A DNA stretch of 58,419 nucleotides from an uncultured Acidimicrobiales bacterium (GCA_938023735.1 CALJDK010000057.1:1-58419), one strand, 5' to 3'; numbered from the stretch's first letter, positions 33,284 to 41,830 are shown. Made by a program: numbers and translations. Notes: generated by a model not told the origin, from the sequence alone.

Positions 33284-34220
33284 TGTCTGACCTGTCTGAC
33301 CTGTCTGACCTGTCTGATATGTCCGGCCGGTCTGGCCGGGAGGAAAGTGACACCGACGTGGTGGCCCCCGGACCAGCCTCAGCCGGAACAAGTTTGATGG
33401 AATCGCCCGGATGGAGCGCCAGCTCCGCGGCCGCCGACCCCCGCTGTACCGCCAACGCCATCAGCCCATAACTATCCACCATCAGGCCGACAGCGCCGGG
33501 ACCAATCGCATCGAATGAAGCCACTCGAGCCAGCGAACGGCCACCACCCTCATAGTCGATCCGCAGGTGCTCGGGCAGACCGGCAAGGTCATCGACGCCG
33601 ATATTGAGCTGCACGTTGCCGAAGCGGTCGATCCACAGCACTTCGGCCACCAGGTTATCGCCCTCGAACTCGCTCACCGGCAACACACCGGGCACCAGTA
33701 GACCCGGATCGATTGCCGGCCCGAACTCCTCGAGTGGTACGCCGTTGCAAAGATGAGCGGCGACCGGTGCGTAGATGTCGCGGCCGGCGTCGAGCGGCTG
33801 CACGCCGCCGGGGGTCTCAAGGTGCAGCACCGTGTTCGAAAGTTCCACCGCCGCGGTGGCGCCGCCCACGAGGGCGACGGCGGCGGCAAAGAGTCCGTTG
33901 TCGGGACCAACCAGAATCGATGCGCCGTCGCCCACTTCGATGGCAACGTTGCGTCGCTCGGTTGCGGCACCCGGGTCGATAACGCCCAGGACCACGCCGG
34001 GGTTCAGGTATTGGGCGCTGCGGGCCAATGCGAGGCTACCGGCCCGAACATCGTGAGGGGCGATGTCGTGGGTGATATCGAGCACGGCAGTGGCGGGGCT
34101 GATCGATCGCACCACCGACTTCACAACCCCGACAAACTCATCGCCTAGTCCGTAGTCCGAAAGAAACGAGATGGTGTCGTAGCGGCCAGCGACCGGCGAG
34201 ACCGGGGGTTCGGAAGACAT
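33276..34220 (-). CDS. S-adenosyl-L-methionine hydrolase (adenosine-forming), DUF62 family
   Basis: A 314-residue member of the SAM hydroxide adenosyltransferase family, related to fluorinase and chlorinase, which hydrolyses SAM to adenosine and methionine. Markers are SFLSDYGLGDEFVGVVK, DITHDIAPHDVRAG, VIDPGAATERR, VGPDNGLF and the C-terminal WIDRFGNVQLNI. No halogenase-type loop is evident. The final ~18 residues consist of repeated Asp-Arg-Ser units (DRSDRSDRSD) encoded by a 9-bp tandem repeat, and the 31-residue membrane peptide starts within its end. Confidence 0.9.
   Translation of the reverse strand: MSSEPPVSPVAGRYDTISFLSDYGLGDEFVGVVKSVVRSISPATAVLDITHDIAPHDVRAGSLALARSAQYLNPGVVLGVIDPGAATERRNVAIEVGDGASILVGPDNGLFAAAVALVGGATAAVELSNTVLHLETPGGVQPLDAGRDIYAPVAAHLCNGVPLEEFGPAIDPGLLVPGVLPVSEFEGDNLVAEVLWIDRFGNVQLNIGVDDLAGLPEHLRIDYEGGGRSLARVASFDAIGPGAVGLMVDSYGLMALAVQRGSAAAELALHPGDSIKLVPAEAGPGATTSVSLSSRPDRPDISDRSDRSDRSDNA
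33285..33339. repeat. 9-bp tandem repeat at the 3' end of the SAM hydrolase gene
   Basis: Three perfect TCTGACCTG units are followed by degenerate ones (TCTGATATG, TCCGGCCGG, TCTGGCCGG). On the coding strand they give repeated Asp-Arg-Ser triplets. Because the unit is three codons, gain or loss of units keeps the frame. Confidence 0.8.
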
Positions 34221-34270
34221 GATCAGAAGCTAACCCTGTGGCGGTTCGCGCCCTTAGCCGGGTAAACGAC

Positions 34271-34304
34271 AAAATGGCGACTGCCGGACCTTGCGGCCCG
34301 GCAG
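34271..34304 (-). terminator. Candidate terminator after the small HTH gene
   Basis: On the minus strand a CTGCCGG/CCGGCAG stem (7 bp, 10-nt loop) is followed a few bases later by TTTT at 34274-34271. It lies between the stop of the HTH gene (34343) and the start of the SAM hydrolase gene (34220). Confidence 0.4.
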
Positions 34305-34342
34305 CTACTTGAGAAAATTGTGATCGCGAACGATCGGTGCGA

Positions 34343-34537
34343 TTAACCCGCTTCGGTGTACCGAGCGTGGAGATACTTGTCGACGTCATCTTCTTTGATT
34401 CGGTACGACTTTCCGACCCGAACGGCGGCGAGATCGCCAGCCTTGATCAGCCGGTACACAGTCATCGTGGAAACCCGCATGAGTTCTGCCACTTCGGCAA
34501 CGGTTAGAAACCGTGCCCGTCCTTCGAATTGAGCCAA
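34343..34537 (-). CDS. Small excisionase/MerR-type helix-turn-helix DNA-binding protein
   Basis: A 64-residue protein that is essentially one winged helix-turn-helix: FLTVAEVAELMRVSTMTVYRL, then GDLAAVRVGKSYRIKEDDVDKYL. It is of the excisionase-like type found as a single small gene beside proC in actinobacteria (Rv0500A beside Rv0500 in M. tuberculosis). The TTG at 34537 is favoured because an AAGGGG ribosome site precedes it by ~7 nt; longer starts add a non-conserved extension. proC lies upstream on the same strand. Its regulatory targets are unknown; there is no sign of a phage or integrase. Confidence 0.88.
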   Translation of the reverse strand: MAQFEGRARFLTVAEVAELMRVSTMTVYRLIKAGDLAAVRVGKSYRIKEDDVDKYLHARYTEAG

Positions 34538-34712
34538 TGGAATACCCCTTGTTGCAACTCCGAGGGTCACCATAGGGCGTCCTCCCAGCACGCGCCACTT
34601 GGACAACAGCCACAACTTCAACCGCGCCAGCAACAACACCGCACAACACCTGACAATTAGGACGTTTCAAGGCCTTTCAATATTCTCGAAACGGGACGCG
34701 AACCGCGCTCGC

Positions 34713-35501
34713 TTAGTCGCCGAGTTCGACCGATCGGGCGGTCGCGGCGGCGACAACTTTGGCCACCAGGCCGCGAAAGTCGTTCTCTTCGAAAACGCCA
34801 AGCCCGGCCGCTGTGGTGCCGTTGGGCGAGGTGACGTTCTCGCGAAGTGTTGCGGGTGATTCGTCGGACTCATGCATCAGCACCGCCGCACCCAAGATGG
34901 TCTGCTTTGCCAACGCGCTACTGGTGGCAGCCGATAGACCAACCTCTTGGCCGGCGGCGATCAGTGCCTCGGCCAGCAGGAAGACGTAGGCCGGACCTGA
35001 GCCGGACACGCCGGTAACCGCGTCGAGATCCGCCTCGGTCACCGTCTCGACGTGACCCACGGAACCCAGGATGCTGGCCGCCCACGCAATGTCGCCCTCG
35101 GTTGCCGCCGCTCCGCCAGCCACACCGGCTGCACCGGTACTTACCAGCGACGGCGTGTTTGGCATCGCTCGCACCACGACGGCCCCCTTGGGCAGGGCAG
35201 CCTCGATGGCCGAGGTTCGAACACCGGCCGCGATCGATAACACCCGGCCGGCCCCGATCGCACCCAGCTGCGCCGCGACATCGGCCACAATCTGGGGCTT
35301 TACGGCGATGATGGCGTCGATGCTGGCCAACGGCACTTCGCAAACCTCGACATCGGGATGACGCAGCGTCAGCGCCGCCCGGCGCTCGAGTACCGGTTCG
35401 ACCACGGCAAGATCGGCTGCCGGCGCCCAGCCGGACTTCACGAGGCCGCCCAACAATGCTTCGCCCATTTTTCCGCCGCCGATGATCTGGAGTGTTGCCA
35501 T
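34713..35501 (-). CDS. proC: Pyrroline-5-carboxylate reductase
   Basis: Last step of proline synthesis, NAD(P)H-dependent reduction of pyrroline-5-carboxylate. It has 262 residues with the N-terminal Rossmann loop IIGGGKMGEALLGGL, IIAVKPQIV, VRAMPNTPSLV and the C-terminal signature VTGVSGSGPAYVFLLAEALI followed by LRENVTSPNGTTAAGL. All regions are intact. The small HTH gene follows by 175 nt. The ~225 nt upstream of proC show no gene that I can support. Confidence 0.96.
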   Translation of the reverse strand: MATLQIIGGGKMGEALLGGLVKSGWAPAADLAVVEPVLERRAALTLRHPDVEVCEVPLASIDAIIAVKPQIVADVAAQLGAIGAGRVLSIAAGVRTSAIEAALPKGAVVVRAMPNTPSLVSTGAAGVAGGAAATEGDIAWAASILGSVGHVETVTEADLDAVTGVSGSGPAYVFLLAEALIAAGQEVGLSAATSSALAKQTILGAAVLMHESDESPATLRENVTSPNGTTAAGLGVFEENDFRGLVAKVVAAATARSVELGD

Positions 35502-35726
35502 ACGTCGAACCTACAAGCCCCCACTAGGGCGAGCGGCGGCAAAACCGTCAGAAAACGTACAGGGCCCGGAGATCCTCAGACATCCACTCGCACTTCCCCG
35601 ATCGAGCAGGCGTCCTTGAATCCCCGGGCCCGTGCGGACGAGAATATCGCGAGAATGATCGATATTCAACGGGGACGACTGATTTCACTCAAAGGATGCC
35701 GATAAGGGTGTTCGATTGTCAGAAGC

Positions 35727-36209
35727 CTACGACGTCTCCTGCTGGCCGAAGCGGGTCGCAAACCCGATGCGGAGCGCCGGCTTAAAGAACTGCTCGACCC
35801 AGATAAACAACGATCCCAGGACGCGATCGAGGTGGTCTTCGTCGAGGTGCGCGACGGGAAATTGGCCGATCAGGAACACCGCATCCTCATCGCCGATGGC
35901 AAAGGCCGCGCCGAAGAGCTTGAGATTGCGGCGAAGCAAATGGTTATAGAACGCCTCGTGGTTCTCCTCGGGGGCAGGCATCACGTAGGTCTCGTAGTGC
36001 AGATTGCGTTGTCCCAGCCGGAACCGGATCGTAAACACGTCCTTTTCTTCGCCGAGTACCCGGATATGCCACAGGCGATCGATATCGATGTCGCGCTCGT
36101 AGGCATCGAGAATTGGGTTCTCGCCGAGCTGCGCGGCCAGCCAGGTTTCAATCTGTGTTTCGGCGGCGAGAAGTTCTTCAGCGGATGGCGGCGAATCAGA
36201 CATACCCAA
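35727..36209 (-). CDS. YbjN-domain protein
   Basis: A 160-residue soluble alpha/beta protein of the YbjN family: DRLWHIRVLGEEKDVFTIRF, LHYETYVMPAPEENHEAFYNHLLRRN and FAIGDEDAVFLIGQFP. Family proteins resemble type III secretion chaperones in fold; in M. tuberculosis a homologue (Rv0487) follows mshA. Here a MshA-like gene lies ~4.4 kb away on the same strand, so the link is only loosely kept. Molecular function is unknown. The leader contains a G-rich repeat on the coding strand. Confidence 0.85.
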   Translation of the reverse strand: MGMSDSPPSAEELLAAETQIETWLAAQLGENPILDAYERDIDIDRLWHIRVLGEEKDVFTIRFRLGQRNLHYETYVMPAPEENHEAFYNHLLRRNLKLFGAAFAIGDEDAVFLIGQFPVAHLDEDHLDRVLGSLFIWVEQFFKPALRIGFATRFGQQETS

Positions 36210-36252
36210 CCCTATGCGCTCTCCCCTTGGAGGCTTGCGCTCTACTCCCTAT

Positions 36253-36285
36253 CCCCCGATCTCCCCCGATCCCCCGATCTCCCCC
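36253..36285 (-). other. G-quadruplex-type motif in the YbjN leader
   Basis: On the minus (coding) strand four runs of five G occur at 36281-36285, 36271-36275, 36263-36267 and 36253-36257, separated by loops of 5, 3 and 5 nt. This fits the standard four-tract quadruplex pattern. It comes from a GGGGGAGATC-like tandem repeat that fills the gap between the SDR stop and the YbjN start. Confidence 0.6.
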
Positions 36286-36304
36286 GATCTTCCTATCCCG
36301 GTCC

Positions 36305-37048
36305 CTATCCCGGGAGATCGAAGTGCCCCGCCGAGATCGAGAGCCCGCCATCGACCGGCAACGTAACGCCGGTAATGAACGATGCTGCCGGTGACGCAAG
36401 AAACCACATCGCCTCGGCCAACTCTTCGGGCTGACCCCAGCGCTGCAACACAATCCGGCGGCGCATGGCGTCGTGCAGCTCGGGGTGTTCGGTGAGTCCA
36501 GCGGTCATCCCTGTCTCGACCGGACCCGGTGCCACCGCGTTGACCCGAACGCCTTGCACTCCGAAGTCGATGGCTGCTCCGCGAACCAGGTTGATCACCC
36601 CGGCCTTGCTGGCGTTATAGGCCCAGTTGTTGGGGTCGCCGCCCAACCCTGAGGTCGACGCGGTGGCCACCACCGCTCCCCCACCCGATGCCGCGATGGC
36701 CGGGGCCGCCGAGCGAATCCCCAACGCCACGCCACGGAGGTTTACCGCAACAACCCGGTCGAAGTAATCGACCGCTCCCGGATCGTTCCACGGACGCGAC
36801 CCAGCCACCCCGGCGTTCAGGATGCAGACGTCGAGCCGGCCGAACTTCTCGGTGGTCATCGACACCATGTCGCGGTTGGATTCCTCTTCGGCCATGTCGC
36901 CAGCGAAGCCGATGACCGTCTCACCATCGACCCAGTCGGGGGCGACAAGATCGACCGCCACCACCTTCGACCCTCGCTCTGCAAACAACTCTGCTGCGGC
37001 TCGGCCGATTCCCGACGCGGCGCCCGTAACGATCGTGACGTGGTCCAT
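36305..37048 (-). CDS. Short-chain dehydrogenase/reductase
   Basis: A 247-residue classical SDR. The cofactor loop is VTGAASGIGRAAAELF, the structural motif is LNAGVAG, and the catalytic Tyr/Lys lie in WAYNASKAGVINL. The Ser normally before YxxxK lies in TASTSG. The C-terminal PGPVETGM and ITGVTLPVDGGLS are typical. After the first beta strand VAVDL appears, so NAD(H) is more likely than NADPH. Substrate unknown. It follows the alpha/beta hydrolase gene by 23 nt and is probably co-transcribed with it. Confidence 0.92.
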   Translation of the reverse strand: MDHVTIVTGAASGIGRAAAELFAERGSKVVAVDLVAPDWVDGETVIGFAGDMAEEESNRDMVSMTTEKFGRLDVCILNAGVAGSRPWNDPGAVDYFDRVVAVNLRGVALGIRSAAPAIAASGGGAVVATASTSGLGGDPNNWAYNASKAGVINLVRGAAIDFGVQGVRVNAVAPGPVETGMTAGLTEHPELHDAMRRRIVLQRWGQPEELAEAMWFLASPAASFITGVTLPVDGGLSISAGHFDLPG

Positions 37049-37071
37049 GTCGCCAACCTAGGAGAGGAGCC

Positions 37072-37938
37072 CTACGAGGAGCGAACGTTGTGGTTCTCCA
37101 GAAACGTGCTGGTGAGCTCGGCAAAGCGCTTCGGATGCTCCTCGTGCAGCAGCAGCTTGCAGTTTGGAATCGACACGAATTCAGTGGGCCCGCCGAACTG
37201 ATCGGCCATCGCCCGAGCCTTGTCGACCGGGAAGAAGCCGTCGTCCTCGCCGAAGGCAAGAAGCACCGGCATCGTGAGATTGGGGTGGACGTCGGCGAGC
37301 GCATCGATGTCGTCAAAGCTGAAGTGCTTAATCATCTTCACCGCCCACTCGAGTGCATCATCGTCGGCCAGGATCGGGTCGAGGAGGTTGGCGCGGAGTT
37401 CGCCATCGAGCAGCGATTTGTCGTACACCGTGCCACCCAGGATGAGCGGTGTACGGGCCAGAAATCGATTCGACATATTCACTTTGAACATCGACTTCGC
37501 CGCCGGGAGCTTGGCAAGGAACTTGAACAACGTCACCAGCGGTGCGTGCACACCAGGGATCTCGGTGCCGGCCAGCGATAACGCACTGACCACTTGGGGC
37601 CGTTGCTCGGCAGCAAACCGGGCCATCATTCCACCGCTGTCCTGGGCCACCAACACGACGTCGTCAAACCCGAGCGCATCGAGGAAAGCAACGACCGTGT
37701 CGGCATACCCTCGCACGGTGTACGGCGAAGCATCCGTGGCCTTCGATTGACCGGTTCCGGGAAGGTCGATGACCCACCGGGTGAACCCGTCGAGGTGCGG
37801 CACCACATTGCGCCAGGTGTCGCCGTTCAACGGCCAACCGTGGAGAAACACCAGATCCGGACCCTCGCCGAGCTTCTGATAGCTGAGGTTCGTGTGACCG
37901 AGGTCCACAAAGTGTCGGGTGGCGCCATCGATAGACAT
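37072..37938 (-). CDS. Alpha/beta hydrolase with an Asp nucleophile (epoxide hydrolase/dehalogenase-like)
   Basis: A 288-residue alpha/beta hydrolase. The oxyanion segment is HGWPLNGDTW. The nucleophile elbow reads VAQDSGG, placing Asp100 where lipases have Ser, as in epoxide hydrolases and haloalkane or fluoroacetate dehalogenases. FGEDDGFFP supplies the acid region, and LLHEEHPKRFAE the His. The reaction would go through an alkyl-enzyme ester. The ATG at 37936-37938 has GGAGATC upstream. It is divergent from an XRE-type regulator, which may control it, and is followed by an SDR. Confidence 0.88.
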   Translation of the reverse strand: MSIDGATRHFVDLGHTNLSYQKLGEGPDLVFLHGWPLNGDTWRNVVPHLDGFTRWVIDLPGTGQSKATDASPYTVRGYADTVVAFLDALGFDDVVLVAQDSGGMMARFAAEQRPQVVSALSLAGTEIPGVHAPLVTLFKFLAKLPAAKSMFKVNMSNRFLARTPLILGGTVYDKSLLDGELRANLLDPILADDDALEWAVKMIKHFSFDDIDALADVHPNLTMPVLLAFGEDDGFFPVDKARAMADQFGGPTEFVSIPNCKLLLHEEHPKRFAELTSTFLENHNVRSS

Positions 37939-38066
37939 TGGTGATCTCCTGCTTTCCGCTTACGACGGTTTCGTGCTGGCTTTCTCACCCTACGATCGAC
38001 CGCCCGAAGCGTCGATTACCTGATGACGTAAGTGTGTGAGTTGCGATGCTTCCCTACCCTTGCCCC

Positions 38067-38879
38067 ATGAGCACTTCTTCTCGCGAACACGTCTTTGGTG
38101 CGCTACTGAAATATTGGCGAGGCCATCGGGGCATGAGCCAGCTCGACCTCTCGTTGGCTGCCGATGTTTCAGCCCGCCACATCAGCTTTCTCGAAACCGG
38201 CCGCTCGAACCCGAGCCCAGAGATGGTGGTGGTGCTCGCTCAGGCGCTCGACGTTCCGATGCGCGATACCAACGAACTCTTGCGTTGCGCCGGTTTCGAA
38301 AGCCACTACGCCGAACCAAGCGTCGACGACCTTCTGTCGGGCCCGCTTGGCGACGCGGTCGACACGATGCTCAACCACCACGAGCCGTTCCCGATGATGG
38401 TGGTCGACCGCCTCTACAACGTGATCCGCACCAATCACGCAGGACACCAGCTCTTTCTGCTCGCCAATGTTGATCTCGATGCCGACAACGGCGACATGCC
38501 CGTCAATGTGCTCCGACTCCTTTTCGACCCGGCAAGCCGCGACATGATCGATGGTTGGAACCAGGTGGCCAGCACCATTCTTCGCCGACTTCAACGCGAG
38601 TCGTTTCACCGGCCGCACGATCAGGCGATGGGCGAACTGCTCGACGACCTGCTCAACGCACCCGGGGTTCCGGCAGATTGGCGCAACCATGACTTGGCCG
38701 CGCTGGAGGAGCCCATGCTGGGCGTCAACTTTCGCGCCGGCGACCTGGCACTCAGCTTCCTCACCACCATCACCGAGTTCAACGCCCCGCAGAACGTCAC
38801 GCTGGACGAGCTTCGAATCGAAAGCTATTTCCCCCTAGACGACCAGACTCGAGACCTCTGCAAATCCCTCCTCGCCTGA
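38067..38879 (+). CDS. XRE-family regulator with MmyB-like ligand-binding domain
   Basis: A 270-residue transcription factor. Residues ~12-66 form a Cro/CI-type helix-turn-helix (GMSQLDLSLAADVSARHISFLETGRSNPS). The rest matches the MmyB-like domain common in actinobacteria and proteobacteria (MVVDRLYNVIRTNHAG, then LLFDPASRDMIDGW and IESYFPLDDQTR). Family members with this domain often regulate a divergent oxidoreductase or hydrolase; here the divergent gene is the alpha/beta hydrolase at 37938. An ATG at 38046 is also in frame; the one at 38067 matches the family start. Confidence 0.9.
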   Translation: MSTSSREHVFGALLKYWRGHRGMSQLDLSLAADVSARHISFLETGRSNPSPEMVVVLAQALDVPMRDTNELLRCAGFESHYAEPSVDDLLSGPLGDAVDTMLNHHEPFPMMVVDRLYNVIRTNHAGHQLFLLANVDLDADNGDMPVNVLRLLFDPASRDMIDGWNQVASTILRRLQRESFHRPHDQAMGELLDDLLNAPGVPADWRNHDLAALEEPMLGVNFRAGDLALSFLTTITEFNAPQNVTLDELRIESYFPLDDQTRDLCKSLLA

Positions 38880-38893
38880 GGACGCCAAGGAAT

Positions 38894-38936
38894 GGTAGGC
38901 ACGCTGGGGTCAGGAAACTCAGCGTGCCTACCTTTT
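38894..38936. terminator. Strong rho-independent terminator between convergent genes
   Basis: A perfect 13-bp stem (GGTAGGCACGCTG / CAGCGTGCCTACC) with a 13-nt loop is followed by TTTT on the + strand. It lies 15 nt after the XRE gene stop and before the end of the convergent MDMPI-like gene. Confidence 0.9.
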
Positions 38937-38965
38937 CGATCGGTTTGGCCTTTCGACCGGTTTAG

Positions 38966-39493
38966 TTACGGCTGGCGGCCGGTGTGGCAGAGGAGTTGGG
39001 TCTGCTCATCGGCGTCGGCTGCGCACTCGACTGCTGGCGCAAAGCGACCGTCGGCCCGCATCATTTCCTCGGGCATCATCTTCATGCCGGTGTAGCAGGC
39101 CGATACGGCTTCGGCCGGAAGGGTTTCGTCGCTTCCGACGGCGCGTGCCAGATCCCAGCTGTGCAGGAGCAGGTCGCTGGTGACGATACCGAACAGCATT
39201 CCCTTGGGAACCTCGCCGCCCATTGGAGGGAAGTCGGTGGTGCCGGCAAGTGACTCGGCGGTGAGGCCTGCGGAAACTGCGGAGCGAATGGCAGGCCAGT
39301 CGGCGCCTTCAGGAAGTTCGATTCCCGCGAGTCCGGCGCCCATATGCTGAGCCTGCAGGGTGTGCTCTACCAACTGCTGCACGTTGTACTCCGAGCAGGG
39401 AGTCGATGCTTCCCAGTTATCTCCAATGGCCTGGTAGGCCTGGTCAAAGGCATCTGCGGCCTGGTTCCAAACGTCGACGTGTTGCTGGCTCAT
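38966..39493 (-). CDS. TIGR03086-type metal-binding protein (mycothiol maleylpyruvate isomerase/DinB fold)
   Basis: A 175-residue protein of the DinB-like four-helix fold related to the mycothiol-dependent maleylpyruvate isomerase N-terminal domain. Typical are STPCSEYNVQQLVEHTLQAQH, and TSDLLLHSWDLARAVG, whose His together with the earlier His and Asp would bind metal. The role is unproven, but enzymes of this fold often use mycothiol as thiol cofactor, and a MshA-like gene lies 1.1 kb away. The ATG at 39493 begins MSQQHVDVW. Confidence 0.85.
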   Translation of the reverse strand: MSQQHVDVWNQAADAFDQAYQAIGDNWEASTPCSEYNVQQLVEHTLQAQHMGAGLAGIELPEGADWPAIRSAVSAGLTAESLAGTTDFPPMGGEVPKGMLFGIVTSDLLLHSWDLARAVGSDETLPAEAVSACYTGMKMMPEEMMRADGRFAPAVECAADADEQTQLLCHTGRQP

Positions 39494-39607
39494 GGGGTCT
39501 CCTCGATATGGATTCGTGATGGGGTGCGCCACCGTTGTGGCGTATCCGGTTTTAGTGCCCGAGCAGGCCGTATCCAAAGGCGGCCGACCAGAGAAGACCA
39601 GCGATGG

Positions 39608-40561
39608 CTACTGTCCGGTTAGCTGAGAAACCACCGGGGCAAAGGCGTGAAGGTCCTCTTCGGCGCCGTGAAGGAGCTGCATCACGACGTAGTTGAAGCC
39701 CCAGCGTTCGCGTCGCTCGATCAGCGATTCGCAAATCTGATCCACCGACCCCACCATCACCATTGGACTGTCGGTGAGCTGGCTGGCGTCAACCCCGAAC
39801 ATGTCGGAGAGGCCCTGAACCGTGCCTTCGCGGTCGTCGGTGACCACGGTGGCCATGGTGAGCGAGCTGAGTTCGATGTCGTCGACTCGACCTGGTGCGG
39901 CCTCGGACACTCGGGCCACTTTGGCGTCAAATGCTTCGGGCATCGAGTCGGCAACTGCGTCCGGCCCTACCTCGCCCGCCCTCAGGTTGGCGGTGATTCC
40001 GACGATGTCGGCGTTCTGAGCCGCCACGCCGAGCATGCGGGGACCTCCGCCTCCGATGATGATCGGAGGACCTTCGGGGCGAACCGGTTGCGGCATTACA
40101 CCCTCGTAGTCGGTGATGGTGAAGTGCTCGCCTTCATAGGAGAACGGTTCACCCGCCCAACACTTGCGGATGATGTCGAGGCTCTCCTGCATGCGCTCGA
40201 TGCGAACTCCGGCGCGGTCATAGGGCATCCCCGACTGTTCGTAGTCGGTCTTCATCCACCCAGCACCGATTCCAAACTCGAGCCGACCTTCGCTGAGCTG
40301 ATCGAGGGTGGCCATCTCCTTCGCCAACACCACCGGATGCCGGTAGTCGTTGCCAAACACCAACGCGCCGACTCGCAACGTGGTGGTGGACATCGCTGCT
40401 GCGGTGAGGGCGGCTACCGGACCCCATTGATCCGAGAAATGGTCGGGCATGAGGAGCGAGGAGAACCCAAGCTCCTCGATCAGGCGGGCGGTATCGGGCC
40501 ATGACTTGTCGACGAGTGGCGAGCGGGTCTGGAAACCGAATCGAAATGGCTTTGGTGACAT
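39608..40561 (-). CDS. F420-dependent LLM-class oxidoreductase
   Basis: A luciferase-like monooxygenase-superfamily enzyme of about 317 residues, of the type that uses coenzyme F420 in actinobacteria. Signatures are SLLMPDHFSDQWGPVAAL, LRVGALVFGNDYRHPVVLAKE, LEFGIGAGWMKTDYE and PIIIGGGGPRML. Substrate unknown. ATG at 40561 is preferred; a GTG three codons earlier is possible. It lies upstream of the MDMPI-like gene, with a 114-nt gap. Confidence 0.9.
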   Translation of the reverse strand: MSPKPFRFGFQTRSPLVDKSWPDTARLIEELGFSSLLMPDHFSDQWGPVAALTAAAMSTTTLRVGALVFGNDYRHPVVLAKEMATLDQLSEGRLEFGIGAGWMKTDYEQSGMPYDRAGVRIERMQESLDIIRKCWAGEPFSYEGEHFTITDYEGVMPQPVRPEGPPIIIGGGGPRMLGVAAQNADIVGITANLRAGEVGPDAVADSMPEAFDAKVARVSEAAPGRVDDIELSSLTMATVVTDDREGTVQGLSDMFGVDASQLTDSPMVMVGSVDQICESLIERRERWGFNYVVMQLLHGAEEDLHAFAPVVSQLTGQ

Positions 40562-40621
40562 GACCTGCACGCTAGCCAGCGAAACAGCATTCTCTATGAG
40601 TTACTAGCTAGGAGTTGTTGG

Positions 40622-41830
40622 CTAGCAGTTCACCGGCGAGGCCAAGGTGAGGTCCTGATACAGGCGCCGCAATCGAGCAGCGGTGGTGGACCAGGTGTAC
40701 ACCGACGCTTCTTCGACCGCGTTGGCAGAAAACTCGACCGCCAGTGCGGTGTTGCCGAGAATCTCGTCGATAAAGGCGGCATAGGCAACCGGACTTCGAC
40801 TGTCGACCAAAAACCCGGTGGAGCCGTGATTCACCAGCGTGCGCAGGCCGCCAACAGCAGCCGCCACAACCGGGGTGCCACAGGCCGCAGCTTCGAGCGC
40901 AACAAGACCAAAGGACTCCGAACGGCTCGGCAGAACAAGAACGTCGGCCGCCCGGTAGTACGTCGAGAGAAGATGATGGGGCTGCGGATCGATGAACTCC
41001 ACTCGGCCATCAAGACCAAGCTCGGCGATGATGCCCTGAAGTCGTGCCACTTCGGCTTCACCCTCGGTTCCGCTGGCACCGCCGACGATAAGCAGGCGAG
41101 CATTGGTGTGGTCGAGCTCGGCGAGAGCTCGAACGGCAACATCGACCCCTTTCAGCGGCTGTACCCGGCCAACAAACAACAGGATCGGTTCGTCGCCGAG
41201 GTCGAGCGCGTTGCGGGCACCCGCTTTGTCGCCAGGCGAGAAATAGGCGTGGACGACACCGGGTGGGACGATTTCGATGCGGTCGGGGTCGGCGCCATAC
41301 AGGTTCTCGAGCTGGCTTGCCTCGACCGGAGCGTTGGCGACAATGGCGTCGGAGCAACGGATGACTTTGGCCTCGGCATCGATGCGGTGCTGAGGCTCGG
41401 GGTCGCCGGTTTCGGCCTTTACCCGGGCCAAGGTATGAAATACCGAGACCAGTGGAATATCGAGTTCGTGTTTGATGCGGTGCCCCGCGACGCCCGACAG
41501 CCAGTAATTGGCATGCAACGCATCGGCGGGCTTGTCGCCCCGAAGGTGGGCCAGCACACCGTCGGCATAGTCGTCGACGATGCCGGGTAGATCTTCTTTC
41601 GCCAGGTCGACCGGACCCGCCTCGATGTGGATGACCCGAAACCCGGGTTCGACCTCGACGATGTCGGGGAGTTCGGCGTGCCAGCGGCGCACGTAGACGT
41701 CGGCTTCAACCCCAGCCTGAGCGAGCGATGAAACCAGCTCGCGGATATACACGTTCATGCCGCCGGCGTCGCCCGAACCTGGTTGACTGAGGGGCGACGT
41801 GTGGAGTGAAAGAACGGCAAGTCGACGCAT
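40622..41830 (-). CDS. mshA: MshA-like D-inositol-3-phosphate glycosyltransferase
   Basis: A GT4-family glycosyltransferase of 402 residues. MshA transfers N-acetylglucosamine from UDP-GlcNAc to inositol-3-phosphate, the first step of mycothiol synthesis. Matching features are LSLHTSPLSQPGSGDAGGMNVYI at the N-terminus (split here as LSLHTSPLSQPG and GDAGGMNVYIREL), HANYWLSG, VSVFHTLARVKA and the C-terminal ESFGLVALEAAACGTPVVA with the nucleotide-binding Glu. The GDAGGMNVYI signature is characteristic of MshA, but sucrose-phosphate-synthase-like relatives share parts of it. ATG at 41830. Confidence 0.85.
   Translation of the reverse strand: MRRLAVLSLHTSPLSQPGSGDAGGMNVYIRELVSSLAQAGVEADVYVRRWHAELPDIVEVEPGFRVIHIEAGPVDLAKEDLPGIVDDYADGVLAHLRGDKPADALHANYWLSGVAGHRIKHELDIPLVSVFHTLARVKAETGDPEPQHRIDAEAKVIRCSDAIVANAPVEASQLENLYGADPDRIEIVPPGVVHAYFSPGDKAGARNALDLGDEPILLFVGRVQPLKGVDVAVRALAELDHTNARLLIVGGASGTEGEAEVARLQGIIAELGLDGRVEFIDPQPHHLLSTYYRAADVLVLPSRSESFGLVALEAAACGTPVVAAAVGGLRTLVNHGSTGFLVDSRSPVAYAAFIDEILGNTALAVEFSANAVEEASVYTWSTTAARLRRLYQDLTLASPVNC

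Noticed and set aside
34343..34537. Phage excisionase marking an integrated element
   Set aside because: The single HTH protein beside proC is a conserved chromosomal arrangement in actinobacteria; no integrase or att duplication is seen.
40571..40621. Terminator or operator from GCTAGCCA/TGGCTAGC near 40571-40621
   Set aside because: The arms are 8 bp but about 46 bp apart, with no T-tract; likely chance.
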